NCBI GenBank assembly: GCA_023249695.1
Contig: JAHFCD010000110.1
Coordinates: 1 to 7,387 of the forward strand
Reading direction: 5' to 3'
Length of the DNA: 7,387 nucleotides
Source of the DNA: Elusimicrobiota bacterium
GTDB taxonomy: Bacteria > Elusimicrobiota > Elusimicrobia > UBA1565 > UBA9628
The notes under the pieces are model-generated. The model saw only the letters and a program-made list of their open reading frames with translations. It was not told the DNA's origin and made no database searches. Position 1 is the first letter of the stretch. Every line of letters starts with the position of its first letter. This document shows positions 1-5,228 of this stretch, one piece after another. The position numbers and the translations under genes are program-made.

Positions 1-967
1 AATTTTCCTCGGTGATGTAGGTGAAAGGCTCGAATTTCTTCATGGCGTCCTCGTCCTCCTCCGGGGGAGCGGGCAGAGGCTCCGGCGGCTTGCGTCCCAG
101 CATGATGTCGAGCTCGCCCTTGGTGAGCTCTTCCAAAGAGTCGTCCTTGTCGTCCTCGCCGTCCTCGCCCTTGTCCTCGGACTTGTTCAGGACCTCGAAC
201 TCGCCCTGCTTGCTCGCGCGCAGCGCGGCGACGTACTGCGTGAAGAATCGGCGCAGGGGCCCGAACAGGAAGGACAGGAACAGCAGCAACAGGAGAGCAT
301 AAAGCAGCGGCAGATAGACGGACGGCTTCTTCAGGTCCTCGCGCCAGTCCACGAGCGGCGGCTTGTCGAACTTCGTCGGGCGGAAGACGACCTGGTCCGC
401 GGCGAGCTTGTACTGCCCCATCGCGTCGACGATCCGCTCCCGCACCTGCGCCAGGCGGGTCTTGTCCTTGACCGGATCGAGGACCGCGTCGTCGTGGATC
501 ACCGTGACCTGCAGGCGCTTGAACACCGGCTTGACCGAAAACCGCTCCTCCTGCACGCCCTTCATCTGCTGCGCCTGCTGGGCCTGGCTCGCCTCGGGCC
601 GGTCCGGCGTCTCGGGGCCCTGCGTGATCGTCTTCGGCTTCGGGATGCCGGGAAGCACGAAGGTCGTCTGCATGCCGCCCTTCGGGCCCGGGGCCTTTTC
701 CTTGTACTTCTCCGACACGCCCATGCCCGAGCGGTTGGACTCCTCGCTCTCGAGCTTGACCTCCATCTCCACGTCGACGAACGTGGCGGCCTTGCCCTTG
801 CCGAGGATCGGATCGAGCACGTCGCGCTGGATCTTCAGCTCCGCGTCGGCCTTGATGCGATTCTCTTCCTGCAGGAGGCCGAGGTTCGGAGACACGACGC
901 CGGCCGCCGCCGGCATTGGAGCCGACGACAGCAGCGCGAGCAGCGCGGCGAGGAGAGACGGACGCAT
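1..967 (-). CDS. FliF-like (M-ring RBM3 + TM) protein with FliG-like tail, 3' end cut by window edge
   Basis: No stop is reached: 322 residues are visible and the C-terminus lies off the left edge. Residues 1-22 look like a signal peptide (MRPSLLAALLALLSSAPMPA, then AAG). Residues 38-72 (ADAELKIQRDVLDPILGKGK and on) resemble the FliF C-terminal block 'EADLQRRIEAILSPIVGPGNV..', and 148-200 (FKRLQVTVIHDD..) resemble the later 'RRLSVAVVVD..' strand-helix-strand part of the ring-building motif. A Q/P-rich insert (~110-140) lies between them. Residues 216-237 are a membrane helix, followed by an acidic K/E/D cytoplasmic stretch (262-308). The last visible residues, FEPFTYITEEN, resemble the start of a FliG middle-domain repeat (PF.FL/I...). 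Full FliF is about 550 residues with two N-terminal ring domains (YscJ/FliF) and a first TM; those are absent here. The start at 967 has AAAGGA directly against the ATG, and no in-frame upstream start precedes it. FliF homology is inferred from remembered family patterns; FliG similarity rests on only ~11 residues. Confidence 0.62.
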   Translation of the reverse strand, partial: MRPSLLAALLALLSSAPMPAAAGVVSPNLGLLQEENRIKADAELKIQRDVLDPILGKGKAATFVDVEMEVKLESEESNRSGMGVSEKYKEKAPGPKGGMQTTFVLPGIPKPKTITQGPETPDRPEASQAQQAQQMKGVQEERFSVKPVFKRLQVTVIHDDAVLDPVKDKTRLAQVRERIVDAMGQYKLAADQVVFRPTKFDKPPLVDWREDLKKPSVYLPLLYALLLLLFLSFLFGPLRRFFTQYVAALRASKQGEFEVLNKSEDKGEDGEDDKDDSLEELTKGELDIMLGRKPPEPLPAPPEEDEDAMKKFEPFTYITEEN

Positions 968-976
968 TCCTTTATG

Positions 977-1005
977 AGTGTAAGGGACCCTTGTTACGGA
1001 TTCAA
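977..1005 (-). promoter_or_regulatory. Possible sigma70-type promoter for the FliF-like gene
   Basis: On the minus strand TTGAAT (1005-1000) is followed after 17 bases by TACACT (982-977). The ATG of the FliF-like gene begins 9 bases after the -10 box, so the predicted transcript would start only 2-3 bases before the start codon. The same TACACT-N9-ATG arrangement is seen before the gene at 2925. The FliF-like gene could also be read through from the gene upstream, as no terminator is visible between them. Confidence 0.4.
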
Positions 1006-1025
1006 GACATGAAAACCAGGCTAAT

Positions 1026-2606
1026 TTACTGGCGGATGGACTGCATGAACTCGCGGACGGCGCGGTTGTTCGGATCGATCTCGAGCACGCGCTTCCAGAC
1101 CGCGACCGCCTTGTCCTTCTGGTCCATCAGGAAGAACGCCGAGCCCATGATCTCGAGCGCCGTCACGTTGTTCGGCTCGAGGTCGAGCACGTCCTGCGCG
1201 CGGCGCACCGCGGCGTCGTACTTGCCGTCATAGATGGACTGGCGGGCGTCGAAGGTCTTCTGGTCGATGAGCGTGAACTGCTCGGGGCCCTCGAGGCGGC
1301 GCGTCTGGTCCGCGGCGCCGGCTTCCTTCTCGACCATGTTCAGCAGGCCGAGCAGCTTCTCATCCCGGGGATTCTTGTTGAACGCGTAGCGCAGGGAGTT
1401 GACCGAGACCTTGAGGTCGCGGCCGTCCACGTAGGCGATCGCGCCGCGGCGGATGAAGGTCACGTACTCCTCGCCGCCGCTCGCCTGGGGCACGAAGGCG
1501 GTCACGTTGTTGAGGCGCGCGATCATCGTGGCGACCTGCTTGTTGCCCGGAGCCGCGTCCTGGGCCTGATTGAACTTCTGCGTCGCGAGCGCGAAGTTGC
1601 CTTCCTGGAAGGCCTCCATGCCCTGCTTGATGAAGTTCTTGACCTGGACGGTCGAGCGATCGGTGCGCGACTGGCCGAAGCGGAAGGTGATCGAGAAGCG
1701 CGTCGAGGAGCCGAGGTCGTGAATGCCCTGCGCGACGTCGAGCGCGAAGCTCTTGAAGTTCAACCCAAATCCAAAATCCGTTTCCTGTATTTTGGGAAGT
1801 CCGAGCAGACCGAATCGAAAGGCGAACCAGCGCGACACCCAATACTCGCCGCCGAAGCGCATGTCGGTGTCGCCGTTGAGGACCTTGTTGATGTCCGCCG
1901 CGAGCGTCAGGCGGTCCTTGAACAGCCGCAGGGAGTTGCCGAACTTGATGACGACCGGCAGCTTGTCGTCCGTGTCGCCGGTGCGCATCGCGAAGACGTT
2001 CTGCATGCCGAAGCCGAGGCGATAGGCGTTGCCCATCGTCTTCAACGCGCCGATGTCGAGCGTCTTGAAGTTGTCGGACGACCCGCCGAGCTTGCGCGTC
2101 ACCTGCTTGACGCTCATGCCGAAGCTCACGGTCTCGGTGACGCCCTTGCCCCAGGACAGGCCCAGGGCCTGCTGCTGATCGACGAACGAGCCGCCCGAGG
2201 TGATCGTCTGGGGCTCGTTGGTGCTGGGATTCAGCGTCACGTCCACCTTCTCGAAGCCGTTGTTGGCCAGCTGGGTCATGCTCAAGGCGAAGGTGGAGCC
2301 GCTCTTGGTCGGGTACGCCAGGCTGAAATACGTCAGCTTGGTTTGCTGGAAGAGGGTCGCCTGCATCGTGGTGACCTCTTTCCTCTGAAGCTGGGCCAGG
2401 CCGGCCGGGTTCCAGTACGCGGCGCTCGCGTCGTCCGAGACCGCGTAGTAGGCGCCGCCCATGGCCAGGGCCCGGCCGCCGACGCCGTAGCTCAGGAACG
2501 CGCCGGGGACGCCGCCGGCCTGGGCCGAGGCGGTCACCGCCAGGGCCATATAAACGCACGCGCGCGCCATGGTCTCTACAAGCACCAACGCGCGCGCGCA
2601 GCGCAT
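1026..2606 (-). CDS. PorV/UPF0164-type outer-membrane barrel protein with C-terminal TPR domain
   Basis: Residue numbers are for a start at 2606 (526 aa). Residues 1-30 form a signal peptide ending ASAQA. The region 41-69 carries the hallmark of PorV/UPF0164/FadL-like barrels: GRALAMGGAYYAVSDDASAA followed by YWNPAG. Alternating-residue beta strands continue to ~312, ending in FSITFRFG. TPR-like helical pairs follow at ~322-355 (..EGNFALATQKFNQAQDAAPGN), ~380-415, ~452-480 and ~481-514 (KAVAVWKRVLEIDPNN). The barrel should sit in the outer membrane with the TPRs in the periplasm as a protein-binding platform; PorV proteins of Bacteroidota act as secretion shuttles, but that role is not shown here. 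Start choice: ATG 2606 has GAGGGG ~10-12 bases upstream inside a hairpin. ATG 2570 gives a cleaner 18-residue signal peptide (MARACVYMALAVTASAQA) but a weak SD. ATG 2639 abuts the riboswitch and has no SD. The FliF-like gene follows after 58 bases on the same strand. Confidence 0.85.
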   Translation of the reverse strand: MRCARALVLVETMARACVYMALAVTASAQAGGVPGAFLSYGVGGRALAMGGAYYAVSDDASAAYWNPAGLAQLQRKEVTTMQATLFQQTKLTYFSLAYPTKSGSTFALSMTQLANNGFEKVDVTLNPSTNEPQTITSGGSFVDQQQALGLSWGKGVTETVSFGMSVKQVTRKLGGSSDNFKTLDIGALKTMGNAYRLGFGMQNVFAMRTGDTDDKLPVVIKFGNSLRLFKDRLTLAADINKVLNGDTDMRFGGEYWVSRWFAFRFGLLGLPKIQETDFGFGLNFKSFALDVAQGIHDLGSSTRFSITFRFGQSRTDRSTVQVKNFIKQGMEAFQEGNFALATQKFNQAQDAAPGNKQVATMIARLNNVTAFVPQASGGEEYVTFIRRGAIAYVDGRDLKVSVNSLRYAFNKNPRDEKLLGLLNMVEKEAGAADQTRRLEGPEQFTLIDQKTFDARQSIYDGKYDAAVRRAQDVLDLEPNNVTALEIMGSAFFLMDQKDKAVAVWKRVLEIDPNNRAVREFMQSIRQ

Positions 2607-2621
2607 AGGGGACAAGCCCCT
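2607..2621 (-). promoter_or_regulatory. Hairpin that may mask the ribosome binding site (riboswitch expression platform)
   Basis: Minus-strand AGGGG-CUUGU-CCCCU forms a 5-bp stem directly before the ATG at 2606. The AGGGG arm is the best SD-like sequence near that start, so pairing with CCCCU would hide it. There is no U-tract after the hairpin, so it is not a terminator. A 6-base stretch just upstream (UAUUGC, plus 2623-2628) can pair, with one G-U, with GCGAUA at the 5' edge of the aptamer (plus 2718-2723), which would give a route for ligand-dependent switching. The pairing was read by eye; the switching is inference. Confidence 0.4.
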
Positions 2622-2642
2622 CGCAATATTAGCGGGCATTCA

Positions 2643-2723
2643 CTATTCGGTAGCCTGACGCTCCCCGAAGGAAGGGAGTCATGGCTTTGCGCCCCCACCT
2701 TGCGATGGGTTTGCCGTTATCGC
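2643..2723 (-). promoter_or_regulatory. Cyclic-di-GMP-I (GEMM-I) riboswitch aptamer
   Basis: Reading the minus strand: ACGGCAAACC, then stem P2 CCCAUC/GGUGGG (plus 2704-2709 / 2694-2699) closed by a GCAA tetraloop, then GGCGCAAAGCC, then stem P3 (plus 2656-2681; UGAC/GUCA plus an inner CUCCC/GGGAG), then GGCUACCGAAU. This follows the GEMM-I consensus in order and spacing: GGCAAACC, GNRA-capped P2, GCAAAGCC, P3, and a closing ..UACCGA. By alignment to the Vibrio cholerae Vc2 aptamer the ligand-contacting bases are kept: G20 (plus 2714), A47 (plus 2687) and C92 (plus 2650). G at position 20 favours c-di-GMP over 3',3'-cGAMP, whose GEMM-Ib aptamers carry A there. It sits in the leader of the PorV-TPR gene, so it should set expression of that gene and possibly of the FliF-like gene by c-di-GMP level. 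The direction of control (on or off) cannot be told. Confidence 0.88.
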
Positions 2724-2725
2724 CT

Positions 2726-2738
2726 GTAGGGCGCCTAC
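2726..2738 (-). other. Small hairpin in the riboswitch leader
   Basis: GTAGG (2726-2730) and CCTAC (2734-2738) form a perfect 5-bp stem with a 3-base loop, two bases upstream of the aptamer edge in the minus-strand leader. It may insulate the aptamer fold from the larger hairpin before it. Confidence 0.45.
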
Positions 2739-2743
2739 GGACA

Positions 2744-2792
2744 CCGGACCGCCCGCTGGATCTCCAACCCCCTTGATCCAAAAACGGTCCGG
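2744..2792 (-). other. Large two-stage hairpin near the 5' end of the riboswitch leader
   Basis: CCGGACCG (2744-2751) is the exact reverse complement of CGGTCCGG (2785-2792), an 8-bp outer stem. Inside it TGGATC (2757-2762) pairs with GATCCA (2775-2780), a 6-bp inner stem with a 12-base loop. The internal loop between the stems is asymmetric (UUUU against GCGGG on the RNA). The element lies ~20 bases after the predicted transcription start and before the c-di-GMP aptamer. The GEMM-I fold does not account for it. I do not recognise it as a known RNA class; it could stabilise the 5' end or be a second regulatory domain. Confidence 0.5.
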
Positions 2793-2819
2793 AAGCGCGA
2801 AACAGGATGCTACCTGACC

Positions 2820-2847
2820 AGTGTAACGGAATTGTTGCCTTTGTCAA
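2820..2847 (-). promoter_or_regulatory. Sigma70-type promoter of the riboswitch / PorV-TPR transcript
   Basis: On the minus strand a perfect TTGACA (2847-2842) is followed by a 16-base spacer and TACACT (2825-2820). The start of transcription is expected near 2813, giving a leader of about 200 bases before the ATG at 2606 that contains the hairpins and the riboswitch. It diverges from the promoter of the plus-strand gene at 2925. Confidence 0.65.
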
Positions 2848-2886
2848 GGCCCGTGAATGAGCGCTCTTACACCGGGGCCTCGGGAC

Positions 2887-2915
2887 TGGACAAGTTGAAA
2901 CTCTCCTGGTACACT
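2887..2915 (+). promoter_or_regulatory. Possible promoter of the divergent membrane-protein gene
   Basis: TGGACA (2887-2892), a 17-base spacer and TACACT (2910-2915), preceded by TGG as an extended -10 (TGn). The ATG at 2925 comes 9 bases after the -10 box, so the mRNA would be nearly leaderless. The -10 hexamer is the same as in the two minus-strand promoters at 2820 and 977. Confidence 0.45.
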
Positions 2916-2924
2916 CCCCGGAAG

Positions 2925-3587
2925 ATGCCGACACCCGAGGAGGCGGTCCTGCAGGGGCGCAACAAGCGCACCATCGGGCTATTGGTCGCCGGCGGCGTTT
3001 CCCTCGTTCTTCCTCTTCTCGGGATCGTTTACATTCGGATGACCGAAGCGAAGACCGCCCGCGCTCCCGACAGCTCGGTCATGTTCGACCGGCGCGAGAA
3101 AGGCCAGGAAAAGGTCAACGTCTCCCAGACCGTCACGATCATGAATCCCGGGCCGGCCGGCTCCTCCGCCTCGTCATTGCCCGTCGCCGGCGGCCAGACC
3201 GCGTCCCCCGCGCCCGGCGGCTCTTCCCTCGATTTCGTCAAAGGCGGCGCGAACAACACCTATTATCAGGACAAGCCGGCCGCCGCGCCGGCCGCTTCGA
3301 CGCCCACCGTCGCCGCGCCGCCCGCGCCCGAGCCGGAGCCCGCGCCTAAGACCGTCGTCAAGAAAGGCGGCAAGAAGACGTTCAGCATGCCCAAGCTCCA
3401 GGGCACCAAGAGCTTCAGCTCCTTCAAGGGCACCTCGCCCAAGCCCGGCGGGGGCAAAGGCATGACCGGCGTGGCCGATCCGCAATCCGAAAAGGGCGGC
3501 GGAGACATGGCCGAAATGCTCAAGAGCGTGCCCGGCGGGGCCAGCAACCCCGAAGTCCAGAAGTACCTCAAGAGCCAGGGCAAGTAG
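2925..3587 (+). CDS. Membrane-anchored Ala/Pro/Gly/Lys-rich protein of unknown function
   Basis: The product has 220 residues and I do not recognise the family. A short cytoplasmic N-terminus (MPTPEEAVLQGRNKR) is followed by one membrane helix (~17-37), then a low-complexity part that should lie in the periplasm: Gly/Ser/Pro at 75-100, an Ala/Pro linker at 118-142 with Pro-Glu repeats, then a basic stretch (VVKKGGKKTF) and a Lys/Ser/Phe/Gly segment. It ends in a more ordered tail (~185-218, DPQSEKGGGDMAEMLK through NPEVQKYLKSQ). The single N-terminal anchor followed by a Pro-rich stalk and a basic segment recalls cell-wall-spanning proteins of the TonB type by architecture only; no TonB domain is visible. 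ATG 2925 was chosen over an upstream TTG at 2832 because the latter lies inside the divergent promoter. GGAAG abuts the ATG rather than being spaced from it. It is transcribed away from the PorV-TPR gene. Confidence 0.75.
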   Translation: MPTPEEAVLQGRNKRTIGLLVAGGVSLVLPLLGIVYIRMTEAKTARAPDSSVMFDRREKGQEKVNVSQTVTIMNPGPAGSSASSLPVAGGQTASPAPGGSSLDFVKGGANNTYYQDKPAAAPAASTPTVAAPPAPEPEPAPKTVVKKGGKKTFSMPKLQGTKSFSSFKGTSPKPGGGKGMTGVADPQSEKGGGDMAEMLKSVPGGASNPEVQKYLKSQGK

Positions 3588-3594
3588 CTCCCCG

Positions 3595-4536
3595 TCAGCG
3601 CACGGTTTGAAGGATGCGGTCGAGCGCGGGTATGTGCGCGCGCGTCTGGGGCAGCAGCTTCGATCGGATCAGCGCCTTCACCTCGGGATCGAGAACCTCG
3701 TCCCTGAGCGCGTACTCGTAGTTGTGCAGGCCGTGCTCCTCCCCTTCCTTCAGAGCCCGGATGGCCGCCTTGCTCCCGAGGATCAGCGCCGTGCCTTCGA
3801 AGACCTTGGACCACGCGCCCCAGAGCCCGGAGCTTTTCGGCGGCGGGTCGCCGCAGCGCCGCAGCTTCTCGAGCAGCAGGTCGACGGCCTCCTCGTGCTC
3901 GTGCTCGATGCGCCGCAGCTCGTCTCCGGCCGGTTCGCGGCCGACCTTCGCGAGGGCCTGCTGGTAGGTCTCGACGGCGGAGAGCTCCCGGCGCACGAGG
4001 GAATCGATGTGGGCGCGGCCGGCCGTGGGAAGGTCGCCCGTCTCGCTCACGCCGGCGCCGCGCAGGGAGGACTCCGCCTCGTCGCCCGCGGGCTCCGGCG
4101 CGCTCGCGGCGCGCCCCTCGCGGGGCGGGCTCGGCCGCGTGACGTCCGCGAGGACCTTGGCCGCCTCGCTCGCGCGCGCGGCGATGTCGGCCAGCGAGAG
4201 GATGCCGGCGAGCGTGTTGTCGCGCTTGACGATGATGACGCGGCGGATCTGATACTCCGCCATGAGACGGGCCGCCTCGTTGACGTCGTCGTCCTCGCCG
4301 CAGTGGACGACGCCGGGGGTCAGGATCTCGAGGACCTTGGCGGTCTTCAAGGGGAGGCCTTCGGCCGCCGCGCGCACGACGATGTCCCGATCGGTGAGCA
4401 CGCCGAGAACGACGCCGTCCGAGACGACCGGCGCGCATCCGACGTCCGCGTCGCGCATCAGCCGCGCGGCCTCCTCCACCGAATCCTCCGGGTCGAGCGT
4501 CGCCACGTCGACGGCCATGATCTCCTTTATTTTCAT
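3595..4536 (-). CDS. CBS-domain pair fused to a PA2169/DUF2383-type ferritin-like domain
   Basis: The product has 313 residues. CBS repeat 1 spans ~7-55 (IMAVDVATLDPEDSVEEAAR .. GVLTDRDIVVR) and repeat 2 ~72-125 (LTPGVVHCGEDD .. GILSLADIA); such pairs usually bind adenine nucleotides and act as sensors. An Ala/Pro/Glu-rich linker (~130-172) leads to a four-helix region (~174-310): RELSAVETYQQAL, then IEHEHEEAVDLLLEKL, then KEGEEHGLHNYEYAL, then LPQTRAHIPALDRI. The last two match the PA2169/DUF2383 ferritin-like pattern (GEE..L..Y..AL .. LP..R.H...L). Candidate metal ligands are E189, E211, H214, E264 or E267, and H301; the last helix has Q297 where rubrerythrin-type proteins have Glu, so diiron binding is uncertain. 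There is no signal peptide, so it should be cytoplasmic. ATG 4536 has GGGGGG four bases upstream; a longer reading from 4584 would start upstream of the SD. Its stop lies 7 bases from the stop of the converging gene. Confidence 0.83.
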   Translation of the reverse strand: MKIKEIMAVDVATLDPEDSVEEAARLMRDADVGCAPVVSDGVVLGVLTDRDIVVRAAAEGLPLKTAKVLEILTPGVVHCGEDDDVNEAARLMAEYQIRRVIIVKRDNTLAGILSLADIAARASEAAKVLADVTRPSPPREGRAASAPEPAGDEAESSLRGAGVSETGDLPTAGRAHIDSLVRRELSAVETYQQALAKVGREPAGDELRRIEHEHEEAVDLLLEKLRRCGDPPPKSSGLWGAWSKVFEGTALILGSKAAIRALKEGEEHGLHNYEYALRDEVLDPEVKALIRSKLLPQTRAHIPALDRILQTVR

Positions 4537-4633
4537 ATCGCCCCCCGCAAGATCAGTATAAAGCCCCCGCCCGGCCCGGGCCATGATCGCGCGGTAAACT
4601 ATTTTTTCCGGGCCGTCGACCGCCCTGAGAGGC
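4537..4633 (-). promoter_or_regulatory. Gap between phosphatase and CBS genes, with possible promoter
   Basis: The 97-base gap holds a minus-strand TATACT (4560-4555) about 18 bases before the ATG at 4536, which would give a leader of ~11 bases just including the G-rich SD. The -35 position (TGGCCC, 4583-4578) is poor. A run of T on the plus strand (4602-4611 area) has no stem before it, so no terminator is called after the phosphatase gene and read-through is possible. Confidence 0.3.
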
Positions 4634-5197
4634 TCATTCGCGGTCCCCGAGGATCAGCTCGGCCGCCTTCGCGAGGTTCGGCGCGGTCAGGTGCGGCGCG
4701 CGGTTGGGGCCGCCGCGCCAGGCGGTCTCGTGGCCGTTGTCGATCATGACGGTCCGGCACCCCGCGCGGCGCCCGGCCTCGACGGCGTCGAGCACGTCGC
4801 CGATCATCCACGAGCGCAGCGGATCGAGGCCGTGCTCGCGGCAGGCGTCCTCGATGAGGCCCGGGGCGGGCTTGCGGCACCGGCATTCCACGGCGTACGC
4901 GCGCACGCGGCCGTCAGGATGGTGCGGGCAGTAATAGAAGCCCTCGAACGCGGCTCCGTCCGAATCGAGCAGCTCCTCGAGCCGGCGGACGACGGGCGTG
5001 AGCGCGGCCTCGCGGAACTGACCGCGCGCGACGCCGGGCTGGTTCGAGACGATGAACAGGCGGAAGCCCGCGGCGCGCAGGCGCGCGAGCCCCTCGGACG
5101 CGCCCGGCAGCAGGCGCATCTGCGCCGGATCCGTTCCGGGTCTTTCATCCGCCACGAGCGTTCCGTCCTTTTCGAAAAACACCGCGCGATCGTTCAT
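4634..5197 (-). CDS. HAD-superfamily phosphatase, GmhB/HisB-N-like, with Asp-to-Glu at the nucleophile
   Basis: The product has 187 residues, the usual size of D-glycero-D-manno-heptose-1,7-bisphosphate 7-phosphatases (GmhB, LPS heptose pathway, cytoplasmic). HAD motifs in order: I at 7-14 (FFEKDGTL), II at 50-56 (VSNQPGV), III Lys109 in CRKPAPGL, IV at 132-138 (IGDVLDA; D134, D137). A zinc loop of the GmhB kind is present: C90, H92, C105, C107 (YYCPHHPDG .. ECRC). In standard HAD phosphatases motif I is DxD and the first Asp is the phosphoryl-accepting nucleophile; here it is Glu9 (GAA), with the acid/base Asp11 kept. It may be inactive, altered or a recurring variant; I have an uncertain memory of EKDGTL in related proteins. 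Substrate cannot be told from sequence, as no LPS genes are nearby. ATG 5197 has GGGAGG 8 bases upstream, which decides it over an in-frame ATG at 5221. The gene lies after the sucCD terminator with its own -10 box. Confidence 0.85.
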   Translation of the reverse strand: MNDRAVFFEKDGTLVADERPGTDPAQMRLLPGASEGLARLRAAGFRLFIVSNQPGVARGQFREAALTPVVRRLEELLDSDGAAFEGFYYCPHHPDGRVRAYAVECRCRKPAPGLIEDACREHGLDPLRSWMIGDVLDAVEAGRRAGCRTVMIDNGHETAWRGGPNRAPHLTAPNLAKAAELILGDRE

Positions 5198-5228
5198 GTC
5201 GTCCGCCTCCCTGAGTCCCATGACCGCG

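Noticed and set aside
1719..2729. Long plus-strand open frame (336 codons) opposite the PorV-TPR gene
   Set aside because: It is rich in Arg/Ala/His/Gly, a mirror of the GC-rich third positions of the real gene, and runs across the riboswitch and its leader. It shows no domain or SD.
2629..2934. Minus-strand open frame of 101 codons across the leader
   Set aside because: It covers the promoter, hairpins and riboswitch aptamer and has no protein-like signature.
4599..4636. Possible terminator after the phosphatase gene
   Set aside because: A GGGC/GCCC stem is followed on the minus strand by A-rich rather than T-rich sequence, and the T-run lies on the wrong side for either gene.
3266..4749. 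Long frames opposite or beside the CBS gene on both strands (3266-4438 minus, 3607-4749 plus)
   Set aside because: Arg/Ala-rich low-complexity translations that overlap a gene with clear CBS and ferritin-like motifs; one also crosses the end of the plus-strand membrane gene.
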